A stretch of 37,278 nt of DNA from contig CAKTJC010000028.1 in NCBI GenBank assembly GCA_934567355.1, forward strand, positions 1 to 37,278, in the 5' to 3' direction. Made by a program: the position numbers and the translations under genes. The notes under the pieces are model-generated. The model was not told where the DNA came from. It searched no databases and was given only the letters and a program-made list of their open reading frames with translations. Position 1 is the first letter of the stretch, and each line of letters opens with the position of its first letter. Below, one piece after another: positions 1 to 6,801 of this stretch. This DNA is from an uncultured Oscillospiraceae bacterium. Its GTDB lineage: Bacteria; Bacillota; Clostridia; Oscillospirales; Oscillospiraceae.

Positions 1-761
1 CCTGCATTTCCATCAAGCACCTGGGCGAAGACCTGGACATCCACTGCGGCGGCATCGACAACGCCTTCCCCCATCACACCAATGAGATTGCCCAGTCCGA
101 AAGTTACCTGGGCCACAAGTGGTGCAACTACTGGTTCCATGTCCGTCACCTGAACGTGGACTACGGCGACGGCGTTTCCAAAATGAGCAAGTCCAAGGGC
201 GAGTTCCTGACCGTCTCCCTGCTGGAACAAAAGGGCTATGACCCCATGGCCTACCGGCTGTTCTGCTTGCAGAGCCACTATCGCCGCAACCTGGTGTTCA
301 ACTGGGAGAACCTGGACAACGCCGCTGCCGCTTACGACAAGCTGATTGCCAAGATTGCGACCTTGAAGCAGGACGGAGAAGTGGACGAAGCTGCCTTTGC
401 CGCGCTGAAGGAGCGCTTCGTTGCTGCTTTGGATGCCGACCTGAACACCTCCCTGGCCGTGACCGCCGTGTATGACGTGCTGAAGGCAAAGTGCAATGAT
501 GCCACCAAGATCTATGCTCTGGCAGACTTCGACCGGGTGCTGAGCCTGAACCTGATTCCCGCTGCCGAGGCCCTGCGCAAGAAGCAGGAGGCAGAGGAGG
601 CCGCGAGCGCCGACCCCGAAATTGACGCGCTGGTTGCCGCCCGTACTGCCGCCAAGAAGGCAAAGAATTTCGCCGAGGCAGACCGCATCCGGGACGAGCT
701 GAAAGCCCGAGGCATTGAAATCATCGACACCCCCCAGGGTGCAAAATGGAGAAAAGTATGA
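1..761 (+). CDS. cysS: Cysteinyl-tRNA synthetase, C-terminal part (5' end outside window)
   Basis: Charges tRNA-Cys with cysteine in the cytoplasm. The reading frame is open from base 3 and enters the window in the catalytic domain: HLGEDLDIHCGGIDNAFPHH is the conserved block carrying zinc- and substrate-binding residues. KMSKSKGE (around base 180) is the class I signature loop that stabilises the adenylate. The rest is the alpha-helical DALR-type anticodon region and a short C-terminal tail, FAEADRIRDELKARGIEIIDTPQG, typical of bacterial CysS. The GTG at 156 is internal to the conserved domain and is not a start. The stop overlaps the start of polA (ATGA), so the two are probably co-transcribed. 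Identification is secure; only the N-terminus with the HIGH motif is missing because of the window edge. Confidence 0.96.
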   Translation, partial: CISIKHLGEDLDIHCGGIDNAFPHHTNEIAQSESYLGHKWCNYWFHVRHLNVDYGDGVSKMSKSKGEFLTVSLLEQKGYDPMAYRLFCLQSHYRRNLVFNWENLDNAAAAYDKLIAKIATLKQDGEVDEAAFAALKERFVAALDADLNTSLAVTAVYDVLKAKCNDATKIYALADFDRVLSLNLIPAAEALRKKQEAEEAASADPEIDALVAARTAAKKAKNFAEADRIRDELKARGIEIIDTPQGAKWRKV

Positions 762-3286
762 AGCTGCTGATTCTGGACGGCAACAGCGTCATTAACCGCG
801 CCTTTTTTGGCGTGAAGCCCCTGACCACCCGGGATGGGCTGTGTACCCATGCCATTTTCGGCTTTCTGAACATCCTCGACCGGATGCAGAAAGAGGAGCA
901 GCCCGATGCCGTGGCCGTGGCCTTTGACCTTCACGGCCCCACCTTCCGCCACCTGCGCTATGACGGCTATAAGGCCACCCGCCATCCCATGCCGGAGGAG
1001 CTGGCCCAGCAGATGCCGGTGATGAAGCAGGTGCTGCGCGCCATGAGCATTCCCATCTACGAATGCCAGGGGTGGGAAGCGGATGACGTGATTGGCACAG
1101 TGGGGAAAATATGCTCCAATAACGCCTGGCAGTGCGTCATCGTCACCGGTGACCGGGACAGCTTGCAGCTGATTGACACCCATGTGAACGTCAAGCTCAT
1201 CATCTCCAAGCCGGGGCAGACCACCGCAACCCTGTACACCGAGGAGCTGTTCCGGGAGGAATATGGCTTTGAACCGAAGAAACTCATTGACCTCAAAGCC
1301 CTCATGGGCGATTCCTCCGACAATATCCCCGGCGTGGCCGGGGTGGGTCCCAAGACGGCCAAGGAGCTGCTGCAAAAATTCGGCAGCCTGGACGGCGTAT
1401 ATTCCAATCTGGAGGACCCGTCCATTCGCCCCAAGCTGCGGGAAAAGCTGGAGGCAGGGAAGGACAGTGCTTACCTTTCCTATGAGCTTGCTACCATCAT
1501 CCCGGAAGCGCCCATCGATTTCGCCCCGGAGGACGCTCTGATTCAGCCCTACCATAAGCAGGAGCTGTATCGGCTGTTCCAGCAGCTGGAATTCGTCCGC
1601 CTGATCGATAAATACGGTCTGCGGAGCGCTGCCGTGGAAACGCCCAAGGCTGCCAAGGCGGAGCACCTGCCCAAGGCGCAGTCCGCCCCGGATGACCTGA
1701 GCATATGCGCGCTCTATGCTGCCCCGGATGGCAGCCTGGGCATTGCATGGCCGGGAGGCGTGTGCGCCCTGACGCCCATGGAGGCGCAGATGAACCCGCT
1801 GCACCTGAGCCGCGGTACCAAGCTGATCCTTCACGACTCCAAAACCATGCTGCACCAACTGGAAGGCCTGGCACTGAGCGGCATGGAGGTAGAATTCGAT
1901 ACAGCGCTTGCCGCCTACGATCTGAATCCCTCCCAGTCAGATTATCCGGTGTCCAAGCTTGCCACCAATTTCCTGGGGCTGAGCGTGGAGGATACGGATG
2001 CGGCGCAGTGCGCCGAGGCGATATGGCTCCTGCGTCAGCCGCTGCAGGAGGAGCTGGAACGCTGCGGCATGGAGAAGCTCTATGCGGAAATTGAGCTTCC
2101 TCTGTGCAGTGTGCTCTATAAGATGGAGCGCCGCGGCATTGCCATCGACCGCGATCAGCTGGCTGCCTTCGGGAAAATGCTGTCTGCACATATTTCCGAC
2201 TGCGAGGCGCTGATCTATTCCTACTCCGGTACGTCCTTCAACATCAATTCTCCCAAGCAGCTGGGCGAGGTGCTCTTTGAACGTCTGGGACTGACTCCGG
2301 TGAAGAAGACCAAAACCGGCTACGCCACCAATGCCGATGTGCTGGAAAAGCTGAAAAATAAGCACCCCATCATCCCTGCCATCGTGGATTACCGCATGCT
2401 GACCAAACTGAAATCCACCTATGCCGACGGCTTGATGAAGGAGATCAGGGACGACGGGCGCATTCACACCACCTTCCAGAATCTGGTTACCGTCACCGGC
2501 CGCCTTTCCTCCACAGAGCCGAACCTGCAGAATATCCCCGTGCGCACCGACCTGGGTGCGGAGATCCGCAAGATGTTCGTCCCCAAGCCCGGCTGCGTCC
2601 TGGTGGACGCGGACTACAGCCAGATCGAGCTGCGGGTGCTGGCGCACATTGCCGACGACAAAACCATGCAGCAGGCCTTCTGCTCCGGCGAGGACATTCA
2701 CACCGCCACCGCCGCCCAGGTATTCCGGGTGGAGAAGGATCAGGTCACGCCCCTGCAGCGGCGGCATGCCAAGGCCGTCAATTTCGGCATTGTGTACGGC
2801 ATCTCGGAATTCTCCCTGGCGGAGGACATCGGCGTCAGCCGCTATGAGGCGCGGGAATATATCGATAATTATCTTTCCACCTACCATGGCGTGCGGGATT
2901 ATATGAAAAATGTGGTGGCACAGGCGCGGGAGATCGGCTATACCTCCACGCTCTATGGCCGCCGCCGGTATATCCCGGAGCTCAAGAGCACCAATTTCAA
3001 TGTCCGTCAGGGCGCGGAGCGCATCGCTCTGAACACCCCTATCCAGGGAACAGCGGCGGATCTTATCAAGCTCGCCATGATCCGGGTGGAAAATGCCCTG
3101 AATGAAAAATATCCTGCCGCAAAACTCCTGCTCCAGGTACACGATGAGCTGATCGTGGAGTGCCCGGAGGAGCTTGCTCAGCCGGTTGCCGACCTGGTAA
3201 GCCGGGAAATGCAGCAGGTGGCAACGCTGCGTGTGCCACTGACGACGGAAGCAAAATTCGGGAAAAGCTGGTATGATGCAAAGTGA
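758..3286 (+). CDS. polA: DNA polymerase I
   Basis: Repair and Okazaki-fragment-processing polymerase, 842 residues. The start is placed at ATG 758 because it gives the family's usual N-terminus (MKLLILDGNSVINRAFFG), overlaps the cysS stop and has GGAG eight bases upstream; the in-frame ATG 746 would leave no such site. Residues ~1-290 are the 5'-3' exonuclease/FEN domain (GWEADDVIGT, VTGDRDSLQL, GDSSDNIPGVAGVGPKTA). A middle domain follows, then the family A polymerase domain with motif A (DADYSQIELRVLAH), motif B (RRHAKAVNFGIVYG) and motif C (LLQVHDELIVE). The middle domain lacks the DxE exonuclease I motif, so proofreading is probably lost, as in many Firmicute and thermophile Pol I enzymes. 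The downstream rimI start overlaps the stop. Confidence 0.97.
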   Translation: MKLLILDGNSVINRAFFGVKPLTTRDGLCTHAIFGFLNILDRMQKEEQPDAVAVAFDLHGPTFRHLRYDGYKATRHPMPEELAQQMPVMKQVLRAMSIPIYECQGWEADDVIGTVGKICSNNAWQCVIVTGDRDSLQLIDTHVNVKLIISKPGQTTATLYTEELFREEYGFEPKKLIDLKALMGDSSDNIPGVAGVGPKTAKELLQKFGSLDGVYSNLEDPSIRPKLREKLEAGKDSAYLSYELATIIPEAPIDFAPEDALIQPYHKQELYRLFQQLEFVRLIDKYGLRSAAVETPKAAKAEHLPKAQSAPDDLSICALYAAPDGSLGIAWPGGVCALTPMEAQMNPLHLSRGTKLILHDSKTMLHQLEGLALSGMEVEFDTALAAYDLNPSQSDYPVSKLATNFLGLSVEDTDAAQCAEAIWLLRQPLQEELERCGMEKLYAEIELPLCSVLYKMERRGIAIDRDQLAAFGKMLSAHISDCEALIYSYSGTSFNINSPKQLGEVLFERLGLTPVKKTKTGYATNADVLEKLKNKHPIIPAIVDYRMLTKLKSTYADGLMKEIRDDGRIHTTFQNLVTVTGRLSSTEPNLQNIPVRTDLGAEIRKMFVPKPGCVLVDADYSQIELRVLAHIADDKTMQQAFCSGEDIHTATAAQVFRVEKDQVTPLQRRHAKAVNFGIVYGISEFSLAEDIGVSRYEAREYIDNYLSTYHGVRDYMKNVVAQAREIGYTSTLYGRRRYIPELKSTNFNVRQGAERIALNTPIQGTAADLIKLAMIRVENALNEKYPAAKLLLQVHDELIVECPEELAQPVADLVSREMQQVATLRVPLTTEAKFGKSWYDAK

Positions 3287-3726
3287 TGGAAATAACCCCC
3301 ATGCAGCGGCGGGATGTGCCGCAGATCGCCGCGCTGGAAAAGGAATGCTTTTCGGATCCCTGGAGCGAGCAGTCGGTTGATTCCGAGCTGGATAATCCCC
3401 TGTCCCTTTGGCTCGTCTGCCGGGAGGGGGAGCGTATTCTCGGCTATGTCGGCTCCCAGACCGTGCTGGGGGAGACGGATATGATGAATGTGGCGGTGTC
3501 GCCCGATGCACGGCGGCGGGGAATTGCCCAGAGGCTGATCGGCGCATTGGAAGAGCAGCTCAGGCGGCAGGGAAGCCACAGCCTCTCGCTGGAGGTGCGC
3601 CCTTCCAACACCGCCGCGGTTTCGCTGTACCGGAAGATGGGCTTTACCCAGGTGGGCAGACGCCCCAATTATTACCGCCACCCCAAAGAGGACGGCTTGA
3701 TTTTAAGGAAGGAGTGGGAGCTGTGA
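3286..3726 (+). CDS. rimI: Ribosomal-protein-S18-type alanine N-acetyltransferase
   Basis: A GNAT-fold acetyltransferase of about 146 residues, the usual length of RimI, which acetylates the N-terminal alanine of ribosomal protein S18. Visible marks are the N-terminal block DVPQIAALEKECFSDPWS, the acetyl-CoA loop VSPDARRRGIAQRLI (R/Q-x-x-G-x-A), and the C-terminal LEVRPSNTAAVSLYRKMGF followed by GRRPNYYRHPKEDG, which is characteristic of RimI. The gene overlaps the polA stop (TGATG) and its own stop overlaps the tsaD start (GTGA). rimI next to tsaD is a very common bacterial pairing. A GTG three bases earlier (3283) is an equally possible start. Confidence 0.92.
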   Translation: MEITPMQRRDVPQIAALEKECFSDPWSEQSVDSELDNPLSLWLVCREGERILGYVGSQTVLGETDMMNVAVSPDARRRGIAQRLIGALEEQLRRQGSHSLSLEVRPSNTAAVSLYRKMGFTQVGRRPNYYRHPKEDGLILRKEWEL

Positions 3727-4739
3727 ACATTCTGGCTGTGGAATCCTCCTGTGATGAGACGGCAGTTGCCGTCGTGCAGGATGGCCGCAGAGTCCTGACG
3801 GACTGCATTGCGTCCCAGGTTGACCTGCACCGCCTCTACGGCGGCGTGGTGCCGGAGATCGCTTCCCGCAAGCATATCGAAGCGATTTACGGTCTTGCCG
3901 ACCAGGCGCTGGAAACCTCCGGCCTGACCCGGCGGGACATTGACGCCGTGGCGGTGACCTATGCGCCGGGGCTGATCGGCGCAGTGCTGGTGGGAGTAAA
4001 TTTTGCCAAGGCCGCTGCCTTTGCCATGAAAAAGCCCCTGATCCCGGTGCACCATATCCGGGGGCACATTGCGGCAAACTACCTGGCATACCCTGATTTG
4101 GAGCCGCCGTTTCTGTGCCTTGTGGTCTCCGGCGGCCACACCATGATCGTGGAGGTAAAGGACTATACCGATATGAACATTCTAGGCACCTCCCTGGATG
4201 ATGCAGCGGGGGAGTGCTTCGATAAGGTCGCCCGTGTTTTGGGTATGCCCTATCCTGGCGGCGCGGCGCTGGACAAGGCGGCGCAGCTGGGCGACGAGAC
4301 GAAATATACCCTGCCCCGAAGCAAGCTCGGTGAAAATCCCTATAACATGAGCTTCTCCGGTCTGAAAACGGCGGCGCTGAACCTCATCCACCACGCCGAG
4401 CAGGTGGGGGAAACGCTTGATATTCCAAGCCTTTGCGCCAGCTTCTCGGCGGCGGTTTCCGATACACTGGTGCCCCGGATGGTTATGGCCATGGAGCAGA
4501 CGGGCTATCGCAAGGTGGCCGTGGCGGGCGGCGTGGCTGCCAATTCCCGCATTCGCCGGGACGTTCTGGCTGCCGCGCAGAAGCTGGGGGCGCAGGTTTA
4601 CATGCCGCCGCTGAAGCTGTGCGGCGACAACGGCGCGATGATCGGTGCCCAGGCGTACTACGAATATCTTGCCGGAAATGTGGCGGATATGCGCCTGAAT
4701 GCCTATGCTACCAAGTCAATTCTGGGGGAAGCGCTGTAA
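3723..4739 (+). CDS. tsaD: tRNA N6-adenosine threonylcarbamoyltransferase
   Basis: Catalytic subunit that transfers threonylcarbamoyl from TC-AMP to A37 of ANN-decoding tRNAs, normally working with TsaB and TsaE, whose genes are not in this window. The 338 residues match the family. The start is GTG 3723, which gives VNILAVESSCDETAVAVV, the canonical N-terminus; the frame is open further upstream but that part shadows rimI. The metal ligands are in HHIRGHIAANY (HxxxH), and the ASKHA-fold nucleotide loops are visible as SGGHTMIV, DDAAGECFDKVAR and AGGVAANSRIR, with the C-terminal CGDNGAMIG. GGAAGGAG lies just upstream inside rimI. It is the last gene of the cysS-polA-rimI-tsaD run. Confidence 0.97.
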   Translation: MNILAVESSCDETAVAVVQDGRRVLTDCIASQVDLHRLYGGVVPEIASRKHIEAIYGLADQALETSGLTRRDIDAVAVTYAPGLIGAVLVGVNFAKAAAFAMKKPLIPVHHIRGHIAANYLAYPDLEPPFLCLVVSGGHTMIVEVKDYTDMNILGTSLDDAAGECFDKVARVLGMPYPGGAALDKAAQLGDETKYTLPRSKLGENPYNMSFSGLKTAALNLIHHAEQVGETLDIPSLCASFSAAVSDTLVPRMVMAMEQTGYRKVAVAGGVAANSRIRRDVLAAAQKLGAQVYMPPLKLCGDNGAMIGAQAYYEYLAGNVADMRLNAYATKSILGEAL

Positions 4740-4841
4740 AAAGTTCAGAGAATCTCGTCATTAAAATGTAACCATTTTGAAATTTTCTTAAGAGAAAGTT
4801 CAAAATTTCTCCCCATTTCTCTGTGAAAACTGTGAGTAAGC

Positions 4842-4887
4842 TTGTTAGGAATGTGGATAACTCCGTAAACATAACATCTTTTCCACA
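4842..4887. promoter_or_regulatory. DnaA-box-like cluster and possible promoter before the acetyltransferase gene
   Basis: The AT-rich gap after tsaD holds TGTGGATAA at 4852-4860, the exact reverse complement of the consensus DnaA box TTATCCACA, and TTTTCCACA at 4879-4887, a one-mismatch box in the opposite orientation. Weaker related sequences (TGTGAGTAA at 4831-4839) lie just before. TTGTTA (4842-4847) and TAAACA (4866-4871), 18 bases apart, could be a promoter for the next gene, in which case the perfect box sits in the spacer. DnaA binding is inferred from sequence only. Confidence 0.4.
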
Positions 4888-4937
4888 GGCTGCCGATGCT
4901 CAAACAGCCGGAAAAAGTTACAAAATTGGAGGCACCT

Positions 4938-5450
4938 ATGCTATACGTCGCAAGGCAACTGTGCCAGCTTTCCTTTGAACAGCTGATGGAGGTCTACCGG
5001 GAGGGGAATCTGGAAAATGGCGGGATCCTTGCCCCCTTTGATTCTCAGGCGCGGCAGCTTCAACTGGCGGAGCAGGATTTCTATTCCTACCTGGCGGAGA
5101 CCTTTTTCCCTGTCCGCGGCGCTATGTATGCGGTATGGGAAGTCGAGGGGAAATATGTCAGTGCGCTGCGGCTGGAGCCCTACCGGGATGGGTTGCTTCT
5201 GGAGGCGCTGGAAACCGCCCCGGGCGAGCGGGAGAAGGGCTATGCCGCCGCACTGGTGCAGGCGGTTCAGAGGATGCTGGCAGAGCAAGGCGTAAGGCGG
5301 ATATATTCCCACGTCAGCAAGAAGAATCTTCCGTCTCTGAAGACCCACAAGCGCTGTGGCTTCCGGATCCTGTCGGATACCGCCGCCTACCTAGACGGGT
5401 CAGTTGACAGCAGAGCGTATACATTGCAATATGATTGTGCAAAGGAGTGA
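4938..5450 (+). CDS. GNAT-family N-acetyltransferase, substrate unknown
   Basis: A 170-residue protein with a GNAT fold. The start is ATG 4938 because GGAGG lies at 4928-4932; an in-frame ATG at 4896 lacks a good site. The acetyl-CoA-binding region is GEREKGYAAALVQAVQRML, and SHVSKKNLPSLKTHKRCGFRIL is the typical GNAT C-terminal part in which the side chain of a Lys/Asn pair faces the cofactor. No family specific enough to name a substrate was recognised. The gene stands alone between the tsaD operon and the OLE RNA. Its stop codon lies inside the stem of its own terminator. Confidence 0.75.
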   Translation: MLYVARQLCQLSFEQLMEVYREGNLENGGILAPFDSQARQLQLAEQDFYSYLAETFFPVRGAMYAVWEVEGKYVSALRLEPYRDGLLLEALETAPGEREKGYAAALVQAVQRMLAEQGVRRIYSHVSKKNLPSLKTHKRCGFRILSDTAAYLDGSVDSRAYTLQYDCAKE

Positions 5451-5478
5451 ATTTTCGGCAGAAGATTCGCTCCTTTTT
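5442..5478 (+). terminator. Rho-independent terminator of the acetyltransferase gene
   Basis: An 11-bp stem (5442-5452 with 5465-5475, one G-T pair) around a 12-base loop runs into a T run at 5474-5478. The stop codon of the preceding gene (5448-5450) is part of the left arm. This separates the acetyltransferase transcript from the OLE RNA unit. Confidence 0.75.
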
Positions 5479-5532
5479 AATGCAAAACGGCTGCCCAATT
5501 GCACAAATGCATTCCGCAAAGGGAAAAAATAC

Positions 5533-5561
5533 TTGTATATTCAGTGAATATATGATAATAT
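5533..5561 (+). promoter_or_regulatory. Probable promoter of the OLE RNA
   Basis: TTGTAT (5533-5538) and TAATAT (5556-5561) are 17 bases apart, and a TG one base before the -10 (5553-5554) makes it an extended -10. Transcription would begin near 5568, which fits the start of the structured region. The spacer is largely filled by a perfect palindrome, TATATTCA-G-TGAATATA (5536-5552), which could be an operator. Confidence 0.55.
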
Positions 5562-5567
5562 ACAGCT

Positions 5568-6190
5568 TAACGGCGCAGTATCCTAGTCAATGCGGTCATC
5601 TTCCAGGAAGGGCCTAAAAATCCTTTGAAGGGCACATCGATGAAGTCCCTGGTGTCTGCTTTTTACGCCCAGTTTAGGGTGGATGCTGGGGGTTAAGGAT
5701 CCCGGGCGCGTCCCAATGGCATGGGGCATACGACCCGGTTTCCGTGGAGACCTGGTCTTGTGCGACGACGGACAGTTCCTCAGTTAAGAGGCTCGCTCGC
5801 GTACGAACCAGGATAGGAACCTGCAAGGCAGTGCGCAGAGTCGTGTGCTGCGTGCAGCGTAGCCTGCCTTGAGTGAGCATGCGGGAAAAGAGGATCACGC
5901 AGCAGAACGTTGCCGGCCGGAACAGTCGCTGAAATCGCTTCTGGAAACCATGCTTGCAAAAGAGGCTAAGACTATGACACACATTGCTGTGGAAAACACC
6001 TAGGCTGTCGTAATTGGGCAGGCGGGGGATTGCAGTACGGACTAAGTGGCAATCGGGTACTCAGAGCTGGCGACGCTTGAGCGGAGAAATCAAACGGAAA
6101 CGGCCTGTGCGGCAACGGCAGGTTTTCTCCGGGGAAATCCAACCCGACCTAAGCCGTAAGATTTATCCCGCCTGCTGCCGTTTCCAAAAA
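5568..6190 (+). ncRNA. ole: OLE RNA (ornate, large, extremophilic RNA), boundaries approximate
   Basis: About 620 bases hold no credible gene but many GC-rich self-complementary segments. The size, the position directly upstream of a three-helix membrane protein of OapA type, and the following dxs gene match the known OLE RNA locus of Firmicutes, where ole-oapA lies among isoprenoid genes. OLE RNA forms a membrane-bound ribonucleoprotein with OapA and has been tied to cold, alcohol and magnesium stress responses. One supported helix near the 3' end pairs 6096-6104 with 6177-6185 (GGAAACGGC with GCCGTTTCC). The 5' end is set by the predicted promoter; the 3' end by the ribosome binding site of oapA. 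I did not align it to the covariance model, so the call rests on context plus the absence of coding. Confidence 0.8.
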
Positions 6191-6228
6191 ATAGGAGGCA
6201 TTGGGCGCAGCTTTGCGCTTCCGATGAT

Positions 6229-6792
6229 ATGAGCAAGAAGACTGTAAGATGGGTAGTAACGATTTTTGTTATTACTCTTTTTGTATCCGGGGCGATCAGC
6301 TTCCTCTCCGAGGAGCTGCTTGCCCGCAGTGGGATGATCGCGGCGTTCGCCATCCTGCTGGTGATCGTTCTTGTAGGTATTGTTTTTGATATTCTGGGCG
6401 TGGCCGTCACCTCGGCGGACGAGCGCCCTTTCCATTCTATGGCATCGCGCAAGGTGCCCGGTGCACAGGAGGCAATTCGCCTGCTGCGCAATGCGGAGCG
6501 GGTCGGCTCCATCTGCAATGACGTGATCGGCGACATCTGCGGCGTCATTTCCGGCTCTGCGTCGGCGGTCATTGCGGCGAAGGCGGTTGCCAACTTCACC
6601 TTTTCCTGGGCGGGAGCGGTGCCGCTGCTGCTTTCCTCCTTTGTGGCGGCTGCCACGGTGGGCGGAAAAGCGATCGGAAAGACCTATGCCATCAATTCGT
6701 GCACGCAGATCGTTCATTTTGCGGGCAGGGTGATCGCCGGTTGGCATGGCATCGGAAACGCTTTCCGAAAAAAGAAAAAGACAGATAGGTAG
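6229..6792 (+). CDS. oapA: OLE-associated membrane protein OapA
   Basis: A 187-residue integral membrane protein. Hydrophobic segments are at residues ~9-26, ~34-60 and ~120-145. Between the second and third lies a conserved-looking cytosolic segment (SADERPFHSMASRKVPGA, then NAERVGSICNDVIGDICG), and the C-terminus is strongly basic (FRKKKKTDR), suited to contact with RNA. OapA binds OLE RNA and anchors it to the membrane; in other Firmicutes the two are almost always adjacent, as here. AGGAGG (6193-6198) is 30 bases from the ATG, with a small hairpin between them, so initiation is unusual or the start lies elsewhere; no other in-frame start codon exists after that AGGAGG. dxs follows after nine bases. 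Confidence 0.82.
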   Translation: MSKKTVRWVVTIFVITLFVSGAISFLSEELLARSGMIAAFAILLVIVLVGIVFDILGVAVTSADERPFHSMASRKVPGAQEAIRLLRNAERVGSICNDVIGDICGVISGSASAVIAAKAVANFTFSWAGAVPLLLSSFVAAATVGGKAIGKTYAINSCTQIVHFAGRVIAGWHGIGNAFRKKKKTDR

Positions 6793-6801
6793 TGTGCTTT
6801 T

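Noticed and set aside
512..3547. Long minus-strand open frames opposite cysS, polA and rimI
   Set aside because: They lie wholly opposite confirmed conserved genes, have no recognisable domains and no ribosome binding sites; they result from GC-rich codon use on the plus strand.
4775..4805. TTTTGAA/TTCAAAA inverted repeat after tsaD as a terminator
   Set aside because: The stem is only seven A/T-rich pairs with a 17-base loop and no following T run.
5568..6190. tmRNA, RNase P RNA, SRP RNA or 6S RNA as identity of the gene-free region
   Set aside because: No tRNA-like ends or tag frame, none of the conserved RNase P or SRP core sequences, and the length and neighbours fit OLE RNA instead.
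5674..6232. Short open frames within the OLE region (minus 5674-5982, plus 6014-6232)
   Set aside because: Low-complexity translations without family features or proper starts, in a region better explained as structured RNA.
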